Of a stretch of DNA of 62,956 nt, positions 50,667-58,524 are shown in pieces. How positions within the stretch are numbered: position 1 is the first letter of the stretch; every line of letters begins with the position of its first letter. The translations under genes were made by a program, and so were the position numbers. This DNA comes from Collinsella aerofaciens (GTDB lineage Bacteria > Actinomycetota > Coriobacteriia > Coriobacteriales > Coriobacteriaceae), in contig NZ_JAQLEM010000014.1 of NCBI RefSeq assembly GCF_028209885.1, forward strand, positions 1 through 62,956, read 5' to 3'. The notes below the pieces were generated by a model. The model saw only the letters and a list, made by a program, of their open reading frames with translations, was not told the origin of the DNA and searched no databases.

Positions 50667-50733
50667 AGTTGCGGTGATATAGTTCCTATTTGTGCTGTTA
50701 AAACGCTTAAATAGGAACTATATCACCGCAACT
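50667..50733. repeat. perfect 25-bp inverted repeat downstream of the radical SAM gene
   Basis: Arms 50667-50691 (beginning AGTTGCGGTGATATAG) and 50709-50733 pair at all 25 positions around a 17-nt loop, followed by TTT on the plus strand. It may terminate the radical SAM gene, but the stem is far longer and more AT-rich than the ordinary terminators here. Confidence 0.9.
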
Positions 50734-50785
50734 TTTATGGACGCGTGAGTGGGCTATACTAGCTGCGGATGAAAGGAAGTTAGCC

Positions 50786-51673
50786 ATGTATGACAAAGGA
50801 CCCGTACCCGGCCGCAACGACGCTTGCTGGTGCGGCAGCGGCAAAAAATATAAGAAATGCCATAGCGCCTTTGATGAGCGCCTCGAGCGCTTGTGGGAAG
50901 AGGGCTGGGAGGTTCTGCCCCGCACGCTCTACAAGACGCCCGCCGATATCGAGGGCATCAAGCGCTCGGCCGCCATCAACGTGGGTGTGCTCGATTACGT
51001 AGGCGAACACATCGCCGCGGGCATGACCACCAACCAGATCGACCAGATGATCTACGACTACACCGTCGAGCACGGTGGCACGCCGGCCGACCTCAACTAT
51101 GAGGGCTACCCCAAGAGCGTTTGCACCTCGATCAATGACGTGGTCTGTCACGGCATCCCCTGTGATACAGACGTGCTGCACGAGGGCGACATCATCAACG
51201 TCGACTGCTCCACGATTCTTGACGGCTACTTTAGTGATTCGAGCCGCATGTTCTGCATCGGCGAGGTCTCTGCCGAGCGCCAGCGCCTGGTCGACGTCAC
51301 CCGCGCCAGCGTGGAGGCGGGCTTGGTAGCCGTCAAGCCATGGCTGCCGCTGTCCGTTATGGCCGAGGCCGTGCAAAAGACGGTCGAGGACGCCGGCTTT
51401 AGCGTGGTACGCGAGTACGGCGGACACGGCATCGGTAAGGAGTTCCACGAGGACCCGTTTGTGGGCTTTACCACCGAGGCACCCGATGTGGACACCATCA
51501 TGGCTCCGGGCATGGTCTTTACCATCGAGCCCATGGTCAACGCCGGAGCGCCCGACATCAAGATCAGCAAGGGTGACGGCTGGTGCGTGCGCACCAAGGA
51601 CGGCAGCGATTCGGCCCAGTGCGAGGTACAGCTCGTGGTGACCGAGGATGGTTACGAACTGCTGAGCTGGTAG
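50786..51673 (+). CDS. map: methionine aminopeptidase type I with SEC-C zinc motif
   Basis: 295-aa M24A aminopeptidase removing the N-terminal Met of new proteins. Residues 9-26 form a SEC-C zinc motif (GRNDACWCGSGKKYKKCH), an extra ribosome- or protein-binding element found in some bacterial MetAPs. Metal ligands are in VDCSTILDGYFSDSSR (two Asp), GGHGIG (His), TIEPM (Glu) and the final Glu in QCEVQL. ATG 50786 has AAGGAAG upstream. A strong terminator follows. Confidence 0.95.
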   Translation: MYDKGPVPGRNDACWCGSGKKYKKCHSAFDERLERLWEEGWEVLPRTLYKTPADIEGIKRSAAINVGVLDYVGEHIAAGMTTNQIDQMIYDYTVEHGGTPADLNYEGYPKSVCTSINDVVCHGIPCDTDVLHEGDIINVDCSTILDGYFSDSSRMFCIGEVSAERQRLVDVTRASVEAGLVAVKPWLPLSVMAEAVQKTVEDAGFSVVREYGGHGIGKEFHEDPFVGFTTEAPDVDTIMAPGMVFTIEPMVNAGAPDIKISKGDGWCVRTKDGSDSAQCEVQLVVTEDGYELLSW

Positions 51674-51683
51674 CCGTGGATGC

Positions 51684-51735
51684 GCCGGGCTTCGCGATGG
51701 ATATGTTAACCATCGCGAAGCCCGGCGTTTTATTT
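51684..51735 (+). terminator. terminator of map
   Basis: A perfect 17-bp stem (51684-51700 with 51710-51726), 9-nt loop, then GTTTTATTT. It starts 11 bp after the stop codon. Confidence 0.9.
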
Positions 51736-51754
51736 GAACGTTTTGCCTGATAAA

Positions 51755-51789
51755 ACCTGCCAAAATAAACCTGTCCCTTTTTGGCAGGT
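51755..51789. repeat. CCTGTCCC-loop stem-loop, copy R7
   Basis: A perfect 11-bp stem ACCTGCCAAAA/TTTTGGCAGGT encloses a 13-nt loop with AACCTGTCCC. It ends just before the ribosome site (GGAGAGG) of the dehydrogenase gene, so it is in that gene's leader. Confidence 0.8.
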
Positions 51790-51808
51790 CGAGCGGAGAG
51801 GACTGCTT

Positions 51809-52744
51809 GTGAACATTCTGGTTTTGTTGCCCGTCAACGACCGTCATCGCGCAATTCTTGAGTCGAGCGCTCCGGGCGAGGACTTTATCTACACGAGCGC
51901 CGACGCCGCCACGCACGAGCAGGTCGCCGATGCCGACGTGATCCTGGGCAACATCGACCCTGACATGCTCACGGCATGCGAGCGTCTCCAGCTGTTGCAA
52001 TTGCAAACCGCCGGCTATGACGACTACCTTGCCGCCGGCACTGTGCCGGTCGACGCCAAACTGTCTTGCTCGGTGGGCGCCTACGGCCAGGCCGTGAGCG
52101 AGTACATGTTTGCCATGGTCCTTTCCATGATGAAGCGCCTGCCCGGCTATCACGACTTGCAGCGCGAGCATCGCTGGGAGGATTTGGGGCCGGTCACCTC
52201 GCTCAAAAGCGCCAATGTGCTGGTGCTGGGCGCGGGCGATATCGGCGGCCACTTCGCCACGCTCTGCCGCGGCATGGGCGCGCACGTCCGCGGCATCAAG
52301 CGCCATCCGCTCGTCTACCCCATTGTGTTTGAGGACATGGACGGCATGGACGCCCTATCCGAGCGCCTGGCCGAGGCTGACATCGTCGCATCCTTTATGC
52401 CCAGCACACCCGAGACCCGCGGCCTGGCGAACGCCGAGTTCTTCGCCGCGATGAAACCGGGCGCCTTCTTTGCCAACGGCGGCCGCGGCGATCTTGTGGT
52501 CGCCGACGACTTGGTTGCCGCCTTGGAGTCGGGACATCTCGCCGGCGCCGCGGTCGACGTCACCGACCCCGAGCCGCTGCCTGAGACAAGCCCGCTGTGG
52601 GATGCGCCCAACATGCTCATCACGCCGCACGTCTCCGGCTGGTTCCACCTGGCAGCCACGCTCAATAATGTGGTCGACATTGCCGCAGAGAATCTGCGTC
52701 ACCTGCAAGCCGGCGAGACCCTGCGCTGCTGGATCGAACATTAG
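51809..52744 (+). CDS. D-2-hydroxyacid dehydrogenase
   Basis: 311-aa NAD-dependent D-isomer 2-hydroxyacid dehydrogenase. The Rossmann motif is LVLGAGDIGGHFA; the catalytic Arg is in ANGGRGDLV, the Glu in DPEPLPETSPLW and the His in TPHVSGW. The GTG start at 51809 was chosen for GGAGAGG seven bases upstream. Products such as D-lactate, glycerate or other 2-hydroxyacids are possible; specificity is not readable. Copy R7 lies in its leader and two hairpins follow it. Confidence 0.9.
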   Translation: MNILVLLPVNDRHRAILESSAPGEDFIYTSADAATHEQVADADVILGNIDPDMLTACERLQLLQLQTAGYDDYLAAGTVPVDAKLSCSVGAYGQAVSEYMFAMVLSMMKRLPGYHDLQREHRWEDLGPVTSLKSANVLVLGAGDIGGHFATLCRGMGAHVRGIKRHPLVYPIVFEDMDGMDALSERLAEADIVASFMPSTPETRGLANAEFFAAMKPGAFFANGGRGDLVVADDLVAALESGHLAGAAVDVTDPEPLPETSPLWDAPNMLITPHVSGWFHLAATLNNVVDIAAENLRHLQAGETLRCWIEH

Positions 52745-52748
52745 GGTT

Positions 52749-52770
52749 CCGCCGTTCTAACGAACGGCGG
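52749..52770 (+). terminator. hairpin directly after the dehydrogenase gene
   Basis: CCGCCGTTC-TAAC-GAACGGCGG, a perfect 9-bp stem with no T-run. It may protect the 3' end or assist the terminator at 52815. Confidence 0.6.
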
Positions 52771-52814
52771 ACCGGTCGACGCTGCGCGCCGCCCAGAGCG
52801 ACAATTTGTCATTC

Positions 52815-52856
52815 AAAAGGCAAGGCATGACCAGAAGGTCTATGCCTTGCCTTTTT
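52815..52856 (+). terminator. terminator of the dehydrogenase gene
   Basis: AAAAGGCAAGGCAT pairs perfectly with ATGCCTTGCCTTTT; the loop has its own small GACC/GGTC stem, and the right arm ends in a T-run. Confidence 0.88.
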
Positions 52857-52962
52857 CATGCCAACTTGTTCGCTCTGGACATCGCTCGCTAACGCTTGCT
52901 CAACCTGCGGTGTCTTAACAATTCTGTCAAGCTGTTAGCATTGCGACATTCGCCCAGATAAA

Positions 52963-52995
52963 ACCTGCCAAAAATAACATCCCTTTTTGGTAGGT
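52963..52995. repeat. CCTGTCCC-loop stem-loop, copy R8 (decayed core)
   Basis: ACCTGCCAAAAA (52963-52974) pairs with TTTTTGGTAGGT (52984-52995) with one wobble. The loop TAACATCCC has lost part of the core. It ends 1 bp before the stop codon of the M18 gene. Confidence 0.7.
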
Positions 52996-52996
52996 T

Positions 52997-54382
52997 TTAG
53001 AGCTCCACGCTTTCGGCGCCGTTGATGTTGAGGTTGCGCTCGTAGAAGGCCGTGAGGGCGCGGATGGCACACATCACGTCGCGCACGCCGCCGGTCTCGT
53101 AGCTCGAGTGCATGGCCAGCTGCGGCAGGCCCACGTCTACGGCGTGCATGCTCGCCTGCATGTTCGACAGGTTGCCCAGGGTGGAGCCGCCGGCCATATC
53201 ACTCTTGTTGGCGAAGGCCTGCGTGGGCACGTCGGCGTCATCGCAAATAGCCTGGAACACCGCGCGGCTAAAGGCATCGGTGCAGTAGTGCTGGTTGGCG
53301 GCTTCCTTGATAACGATGCCGCCGTTGAGCACGACCTGGTTGCGGGCATCGCACTTCTCGGCGTGGTTGGGATGCACGGCATGCGCATTATCGCAGCTCA
53401 CGAGCATCGAGGCGGCAAGTGCGCGATGGTACGACTCGTCATCGAAGCCCAGCGATCCGTTAATGCGGCGCAGCGCATCGGCCAAGAACGTCGACATGGC
53501 TCCCTGCTTGGTCTCGGAGCCAACCTCCTCGTTATCAAAGCAGCAGAAGACCGAGATATCGCGCGCGTTCTCAGCACCCAAAAATGCCTGCAGCGAGGTA
53601 TAGGCGCAGGCCAGGTCGTCGAGCTTGGGCGTCGAGATAAACTCGTCGGCCCAGCCCCAAATGCGCGCATCCTGACGATTGACCAGGAACAGATCGCGGC
53701 CCAAAATTTGCTCGGGCTCAACGTCCAGCTCATCGGCAATCAGAGCGTCAAAATCTCCCTGCTTGAGTTCACCGGCGCTGATGAGCGGGCACAGGTCAAC
53801 GGCTCGGTTGGGAGCAAAGCTCTCGTTAACGCCACGGTTCATATGGATGGCAAGGCTCGGGATGATGGCGACTTCGCGCTCGGTGGCGAGCAAGCGACTC
53901 TCGATGCGGTCGCCCTCACGCACCAGCACGCGGCCCGCGAGCGCCAGCGGGCGGTCGAACCAGGTGTAGTCGATCATGCCGCCGTAGGCCTCGATGTTCA
54001 GGCGCAGCGTCTCGCCCGCGCCGTCGAGCTCGGGCACGGCCTTGACCTTAAACGTCGGCGAATCGCTGTGCGACGCCGCGAGCTGAAAATGATAGTCGCC
54101 GGCAACGCCGTCCTCGCCCCACGTCGCGGCCAGGTCCTCGCCCACCTTAAAGGCAACAACGCTCGAGGTGTTGCGCTGCGTGTAATAACGCCCGCCCGGC
54201 TCGATGTCCCACGCCGCGTTCTCGGGCAGGTAGGTAAAGCCCGCCTCGTCGAGCTCGGCCATAATGGTCGCCGCCGTATGGAACATGCTGGGGCATGCCT
54301 CGATAAAGTCGATAAGGTCGTTGGCGGCCTCGATATCGTCGGCCGTCACATGTGCGCGCTCGAGCGTTTCCTGATCCGTCAT
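52997..54382 (-). CDS. M18 family aminopeptidase
   Basis: 461-aa zinc aminopeptidase of the aspartyl aminopeptidase (M18) family, a cytosolic dodecameric exopeptidase. Metal and catalytic motifs are LAASHSDSPTFKVK, STPKLDDLACAYTSLQAF, CCFDNEEVGSETKQGA, and the C-terminal LAMHSSYETGGVRD. ATG 54382 has GGGGAG upstream; the frame is open to 54493. Its stop codon lies against copy R8. Divergent from the amidase gene. Confidence 0.93.
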   Translation of the reverse strand: MTDQETLERAHVTADDIEAANDLIDFIEACPSMFHTAATIMAELDEAGFTYLPENAAWDIEPGGRYYTQRNTSSVVAFKVGEDLAATWGEDGVAGDYHFQLAASHSDSPTFKVKAVPELDGAGETLRLNIEAYGGMIDYTWFDRPLALAGRVLVREGDRIESRLLATEREVAIIPSLAIHMNRGVNESFAPNRAVDLCPLISAGELKQGDFDALIADELDVEPEQILGRDLFLVNRQDARIWGWADEFISTPKLDDLACAYTSLQAFLGAENARDISVFCCFDNEEVGSETKQGAMSTFLADALRRINGSLGFDDESYHRALAASMLVSCDNAHAVHPNHAEKCDARNQVVLNGGIVIKEAANQHYCTDAFSRAVFQAICDDADVPTQAFANKSDMAGGSTLGNLSNMQASMHAVDVGLPQLAMHSSYETGGVRDVMCAIRALTAFYERNLNINGAESVEL

Positions 54383-54543
54383 GCTCTCCCCTTTCGCTGG
54401 GTTGATGGTCCCCTCCAGCATACCCCGCCACGCCAGTGCCGCACTCTTCATTCCGTGCTTAATTCCGCGCCACTCACCAAGTTGAGCCATCATGCCCGTG
54501 CACCTTTTGCGACAATTACGCTAACAGGACGAGAGGAGTCGTC

Positions 54544-55629
54544 ATGAAGCCACGTAACATTGCCATCGCCTGCGGTGTCGCGGGAGTCGCCGTCGGCCTT
54601 GCCGCTGCCACCGGTATCGTTTATCACAAGCAAATCAAGTCCGCCGCGTCGCTCAAACGCTTGACCGGCTACGCGGATAGCTATGACCTGTACGCAATCG
54701 ACATCGCCTACGACTACGATCTTGATCGCATCATCGCCGCTGGCGTGCGCGACGACCAGGCCTACATCGATGCCGTGGTGGCGCAGGTGCTGCCCGGTGT
54801 GCCGGTACATGTCCAGGCGCCCCAGTTTGCCTGCAGCGCTTTTGTCGCCGTAGATGCCGAAGGCCGCGTGCGCACCGGTCGCAATTACGACTTTAAGGAC
54901 GACACCTCGGCACTGCTGGTGCGCAATCACCCACGTGGCGGCTATGCCTCCATCGGGTTTGCCGCCCTTAACAACCTGGGCGATAACACTCCGCTTGACT
55001 CCGTCGCCGGACGTGCCGCCGCACTCATGGGCCCGTTTGCCCAGCTCGACGGTGTTAACGAATGCGGCGTGTCCATTGCCGTACTCACTCTGGATTCCAA
55101 GCCCTGTGACCAGGACGCGCAACGCCCCGTCATCAATACCTCGCTCGCCATCCGTCTGGTGCTCGACCGTGCCGCCACCACGCAAGAAGCTGTCGACCTG
55201 CTTTCCGCCTACGACATGCACGCCATGGCAGGACGCGATTACCACTTCTTTATCAACGACGCCGCCGGTGACGCGCGCGTAGTAGAGTGGGATCCGCGCG
55301 ATCCGGACCGTGCTTTCAAAGCGACTCCCGTACGCCAGGTTACGAACTTCTACGCCTGCTATGGCGACGAAGTGCTGCCCAACCAAAAGAATGGCGAGCT
55401 GGGCCATGGTAAAGAGCGCGCCATCGCAATCGCCGATGTCCTTGACGCCCATGTCGGTGCCCAGGACGAGGCAGTCGCTTGGAAGGCCCTACGCGCTGCA
55501 GCGCAAGAACCCAATCCGAAAGACATCACCAGCAATACGCAATGGTCGGTCGTCTTTGACAATACCGAACCCGCCGCCGCCATTACGCTGCGCCGCCACT
55601 GGGGCGACGTCGACGCCTTCGCACTGTAA
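54544..55629 (+). CDS. membrane-anchored Ntn-type linear amide C-N hydrolase
   Basis: 361-aa protein with an uncleaved-looking N-terminal membrane segment (residues 7-25) followed by a choloylglycine hydrolase/acyltransferase-like Ntn domain. The likely nucleophile is Cys in APQFACSAFVAVDAEG, followed by RTGRNYDF, and later LDGVNECGVSIAVLTLDS and NDAAGDARVVEWDP. In this superfamily the nucleophile becomes N-terminal after propeptide removal. It is probably an extracytoplasmic amidase of N-acyl amides. Bile-salt hydrolase activity is not implied: the membrane anchor and motif context differ. The ATG follows GAGAGG. Confidence 0.8.
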   Translation: MKPRNIAIACGVAGVAVGLAAATGIVYHKQIKSAASLKRLTGYADSYDLYAIDIAYDYDLDRIIAAGVRDDQAYIDAVVAQVLPGVPVHVQAPQFACSAFVAVDAEGRVRTGRNYDFKDDTSALLVRNHPRGGYASIGFAALNNLGDNTPLDSVAGRAAALMGPFAQLDGVNECGVSIAVLTLDSKPCDQDAQRPVINTSLAIRLVLDRAATTQEAVDLLSAYDMHAMAGRDYHFFINDAAGDARVVEWDPRDPDRAFKATPVRQVTNFYACYGDEVLPNQKNGELGHGKERAIAIADVLDAHVGAQDEAVAWKALRAAAQEPNPKDITSNTQWSVVFDNTEPAAAITLRRHWGDVDAFAL

Positions 55630-55698
55630 GGACCCAGGCTCGTCGACCTTACGCTCGCCTGACGTTGTTTACATTTCTATACGCTTGAGCTAACACGT

Positions 55699-55731
55699 TT
55701 TACCCCCGTATCAACAGTGTGCGGGGGTAAA
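55699..55731. promoter_or_regulatory. 10-bp inverted repeat upstream of pfkA
   Basis: TTTACCCCCG pairs perfectly with CGGGGGTAAA across a 13-nt loop, 39 bp before the pfkA start and just upstream of a TATAAC-like -10 box. It may be an operator or the terminator of the amidase gene. Confidence 0.45.
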
Positions 55732-55769
55732 CTTATGCGCATGTTATAACTTGCCCGGAAGGATTCATC

Positions 55770-56849
55770 ATGCTTAGGATCGGTCTTCTTACCAGTGGCG
55801 GCGACTGCCAGGCGCTCAACGCCACCATGCGCGGCATTGTCAAAACGCTTATGACCAATAGCGAAGAGCCTATTGAGATCTATGGTTTTGAGGACGGCTA
55901 CCAGGGCCTTATCTACAGCCGGTTCCGCGTCATGACGCCCGCCGATTTTAGCGGCATCCTTACCCGTGGCGGCACCATCCTGGGCACGAGCCGTACGCCG
56001 TTCAAGCGCCTGGATATTCCCGAGGCCGACGGCGTCGAGAAGGTGCCGGCAATGGTCCACACCTATCATAAGCTGCAGCTCGACTGCCTGTTTATGCTGG
56101 GCGGCAACGGCTCCACCAAGACCGCCAACCGTCTGCGCGAAGAGGGCCTCAACGTTATCGCCCTGCCTAAGACCATCGATAACGACACCTGGGGCACCGA
56201 GCTGACGTTTGGCTTTACGAGCGCCATCGACGTCGCCACCAAGTGCATCGACGACATTCACACCACCGCTTCGAGCCACGGCCGCGTGTTCGTTATCGAG
56301 ATCATGGGCCACAAGGTTGGCTGGATCCCGCTATACGCCGGCGTCGCGGGCGGCGCGGATGTCATCTTGATTCCCGAGATCCCCTACGACATGGATAACG
56401 TCATCAAGACCATCGAGCATCGCATGGAGACCGGCAGCCGCTTTACCATCGTGGCCGTCGCCGAGGGCGCTATCTCCAAGGAGGACGCGGCGCTGTCCAA
56501 GAAGGAGTACAAGAAGAAACTCGCCGAGCGCACGAGCCCGTCGATCGTCTACGACATCGCCAAGGAGATCGAGGCCAAGACCGGTCGCGAGACCCGCGTC
56601 GCCATCCCCGGCCACACGCAGCGCGGCGGCCAGCCCGACGCCCAGGACCGCATCTTTGCGACCCAGTGCGGCGTCGAGGCCGCGCTTGGCTGCCTGCGCG
56701 GCGAGTTTGGCTACATGATTGCCCTGCGTGACGGCAAGATGTGCCACATGCCGCTCGAGGAAGTCGCCGGCAAGCTCAAGTATGTCGACCCCCAGAGTGA
56801 TCTGGTGCGCGAGGCCAAGGCGCTGGGCATCAGCTTCGGCGACGAATAG
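55770..56849 (+). CDS. pfkA: 6-phosphofructokinase
   Basis: 359-aa PFK-A family enzyme converting fructose 6-phosphate to the 1,6-bisphosphate. Motifs: LTSGGDCQALNATMRG (nucleotide site), MLGGNGSTKTA, LPKTIDNDTWGTE (catalytic Asp), EIMGHKVGWI and AIPGHTQRGG. The GGNGS glycine favours ATP as donor, while the Lys of PKTIDND is the residue seen in PPi enzymes; this mixed pair also occurs in actinobacterial ATP-PFKs. ATG 55770 has GGAAGGA upstream. Confidence 0.93.
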   Translation: MLRIGLLTSGGDCQALNATMRGIVKTLMTNSEEPIEIYGFEDGYQGLIYSRFRVMTPADFSGILTRGGTILGTSRTPFKRLDIPEADGVEKVPAMVHTYHKLQLDCLFMLGGNGSTKTANRLREEGLNVIALPKTIDNDTWGTELTFGFTSAIDVATKCIDDIHTTASSHGRVFVIEIMGHKVGWIPLYAGVAGGADVILIPEIPYDMDNVIKTIEHRMETGSRFTIVAVAEGAISKEDAALSKKEYKKKLAERTSPSIVYDIAKEIEAKTGRETRVAIPGHTQRGGQPDAQDRIFATQCGVEAALGCLRGEFGYMIALRDGKMCHMPLEEVAGKLKYVDPQSDLVREAKALGISFGDE

Positions 56850-56877
56850 CCTCGGCCGAAACTGCTCTCATCGGAGA

Positions 56878-56988
56878 CCCCAGGGCTTACCTCCCAAATC
56901 GTCCTCGGACATGTCAGGATCCCGCCGTGCGCTTCGCGCGGCGGGATCCTTCCGTCCTGCGGAAAGATTTGGGAGGTAAGCCCTGGGG
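56878..56988. repeat. nested perfect inverted repeats after pfkA (23-bp outer, 12-bp inner)
   Basis: Outer arms 56878-56900 (beginning CCCCAGGGCTTACCTCC) and 56966-56988 pair at 23 of 23 positions. Inside, AGGATCCCGCCG (56916-56927) pairs perfectly with CGGCGGGATCCT (56939-56950). A weaker outermost CTCGGCC/GGCCGAG pair lies at about 56851 and 57008. There is no T-run typical of a terminator. Confidence 0.85.
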
Positions 56989-57184
56989 CCTCCTACGGTG
57001 ACTGGGGAGGCCGAGACTATTCGTCTTCTTGCTGCGGGTGCCTGGGGTAGGATGCGGCGTGCATTTTTGGGAGTTTTCAGCAACCGAGGGTGCCTGCATA
57101 CTGGATTTTGGGCGAAAGGCAGGCACCATGGGCCGCATCCTGTAAAAAACGAGCGGCTCTAGAGGCGTTGGGGGTGGCGCGCGC
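56989..57184. other. gene-free spacer left of the IS256-type element
   Basis: No gene is seen. It holds copy 3 of the 24-bp repeat and a short inverted pair GGTGCCTGC/GCAGGCACC (about 57089 and 57114). Confidence 0.5.
57059..57082 (-). repeat. 24-bp interspersed repeat, copy 3
   Basis: Identical over 24 bp to copy 1 at 217-240, same orientation. It lies about 100 bp outside the left end of the IS256-type element. Confidence 0.75.
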
Positions 57185-58287
57185 AGACGTGGTGTAAGAG
57201 TGTCCTGAGGTCCGTCGCTGCAAGCTCCGATGTTACTCCTTCTTGAGGCCGCGCTTCTCGACTATCTCGTCCACTATCTCCCTGGGTCGTCCTGGTAGAC
57301 CGCGGCGTGCACGAGGTCCCTGACGGCCGCCTTGGAGTCCTCGGGCCTGCCCGAGCAGGCGCTCTGGAGGTTGCGCTGCAGGTGCGTCACGCAGCGCTGC
57401 CAGGCGCAGCCCTGGAACAGGCGCGAGACGGCGGCCACGAGCCCGGCGTGGCTGTCGGAGACCACGAGGCGAACGCCGGCCAGCCCGCGCTCGCGCAGCC
57501 CGCCGAGGAATGCCGCCCAGGAGTCCTCGCTCTCGGTGTCGACCACGTCGCAGCCCAGGAAGTGCTTGCGCCCGTCGGCGCCCAGCCCGATCGCGGTCAC
57601 GACGCCCTGCGAGACGACCGACGAGCCGACCCTGCAGCTCATGTAGGTGGCGTCGAGCCACAGGTAGCAGCACGGCGTGCCCGAAAGGTCGCGGCGGCGG
57701 AACTCCGCCACCTCGGCGTCGAGGTCGGAGCAGAGGCTCGAGACCTCCGAGCTCGACAGCGAGGATATGCCCAGCTTGGACGCCACGCGCTCGACCTTGC
57801 GGGTGGACACGCCGCACACGTACATCTCCTGCACGATGGCGGCCACCGAGGTGTCGACGCGCGACCATCGCGCGAGCATGCCCTCGGGGTAGTAGGTGCC
57901 GTGTCTGAGCTTGGGTATCTCGAGCTCCACGTCGCCCACGGCGGTCTTGAGCGACCTGGGGCGGTAGCCGTTGCGGCTGTTCTCCCTGCCGTCGCTGCGC
58001 TCGTTGCGGCTCGCGCCGCACATCTGCTGGGCCTCGGAGTCCATCAGTGCGTTCATCACGCCGCCCAGCACCCTGCACGCGAACTCGCGCGCGTCGCCGC
58101 ACTCCTGCCAAAGCCTCGCCGCCTCGAGGGCCTCGTCGCGACCGAGGCGCAGTACACTCTCTTCTTGGGGCATCGCCTTTCCTTCCATTCGTCACCTTCA
58201 TTACTCCAACGACGAATTCTAGGCGGTGTCCCCTCCCTTTCAAGAAAGGGCGGAGGCGGGGCATGCCCCGCCTCTTACACCACATCT
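57185..58287 (-). mobile_element. IS256-family insertion sequence, internally deleted
   Basis: Terminal inverted repeats of 16 bp with one mismatch (AGACGTGGTGTAAGAG at 57185-57200; its complement at 58272-58287) enclose one transposase frame. The element is about 1.1 kb, shorter than usual for IS256 members (about 1.2-1.5 kb), matching loss of the transposase C-terminal part. I see no clear 8-bp target duplication. A palindrome AGGCGGGGCATGCCCCGCCT lies just inside the right end (58254-58273). Confidence 0.75.
57274..58188 (-). pseudogene. truncated IS256-family transposase
   Basis: 304 aa of a mutator-type (IS256) transposase normally about 390-420 aa. The first two catalytic Asp are visible (CCYLWLDATYMSCR and RLVVSDSHAGLVAA), with WQRCVTHLQRNL. 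The frame stops after YQDDPGR, so the region with the third acidic residue is missing. A +1 frame continues as REIVDEIVEKRGLKKE to about 57236, like a displaced C-terminus, so an internal deletion with frame change is likely. Inactive for transposition unless supplied in trans. Confidence 0.8.
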
Positions 58288-58370
58288 CTGTGCGCTACCG
58301 CGTTGGGGCTCAGAATCGGGGCTTTCAGCGCAGTTTTGCACTCCCGCCCCCGCGCCCGCGGACCCCGGGA

Positions 58371-58394
58371 TGCTGAATACTCCGGAATTTGCAC
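58371..58394 (+). repeat. 24-bp interspersed repeat, copy 4
   Basis: TGCTGAATACTCCGG, spacer, TTTGCAC. It faces copy 3 across the IS element, as copy 2 faces copy 1. Followed by CCCCTGGGGTACCCG, shared with the flank of copy 1. Confidence 0.65.
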
Positions 58395-58426
58395 GCCGCC
58401 CCCTGGGGTACCCGTGGACAAGTAGC

Positions 58427-58463
58427 AACCGCCCCGCCAAAATATGCATTCAACGGGGCGGTT
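58427..58463 (-). terminator. hairpin downstream of the FtsX-type permease gene
   Basis: AACCGCCCCG pairs perfectly with CGGGGCGGTT. The T content after the stem on the minus strand is low. It lies about 60 bp past the stop codon. The spacer 58288-58524 has no gene. Confidence 0.5.
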
Positions 58464-58524
58464 TATGCAATAATGCGGATGTGGGTGCGTCGGTAGCTCG
58501 CTACAGCTTGAATCCCAGGACAGG

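Noticed and set aside
54544..55629. Bile-salt hydrolase
   Set aside because: The Ntn fold and Cys are present, but there is a membrane anchor and a propeptide-like N-terminus, and the usual BSH start (Met-Cys) is missing.
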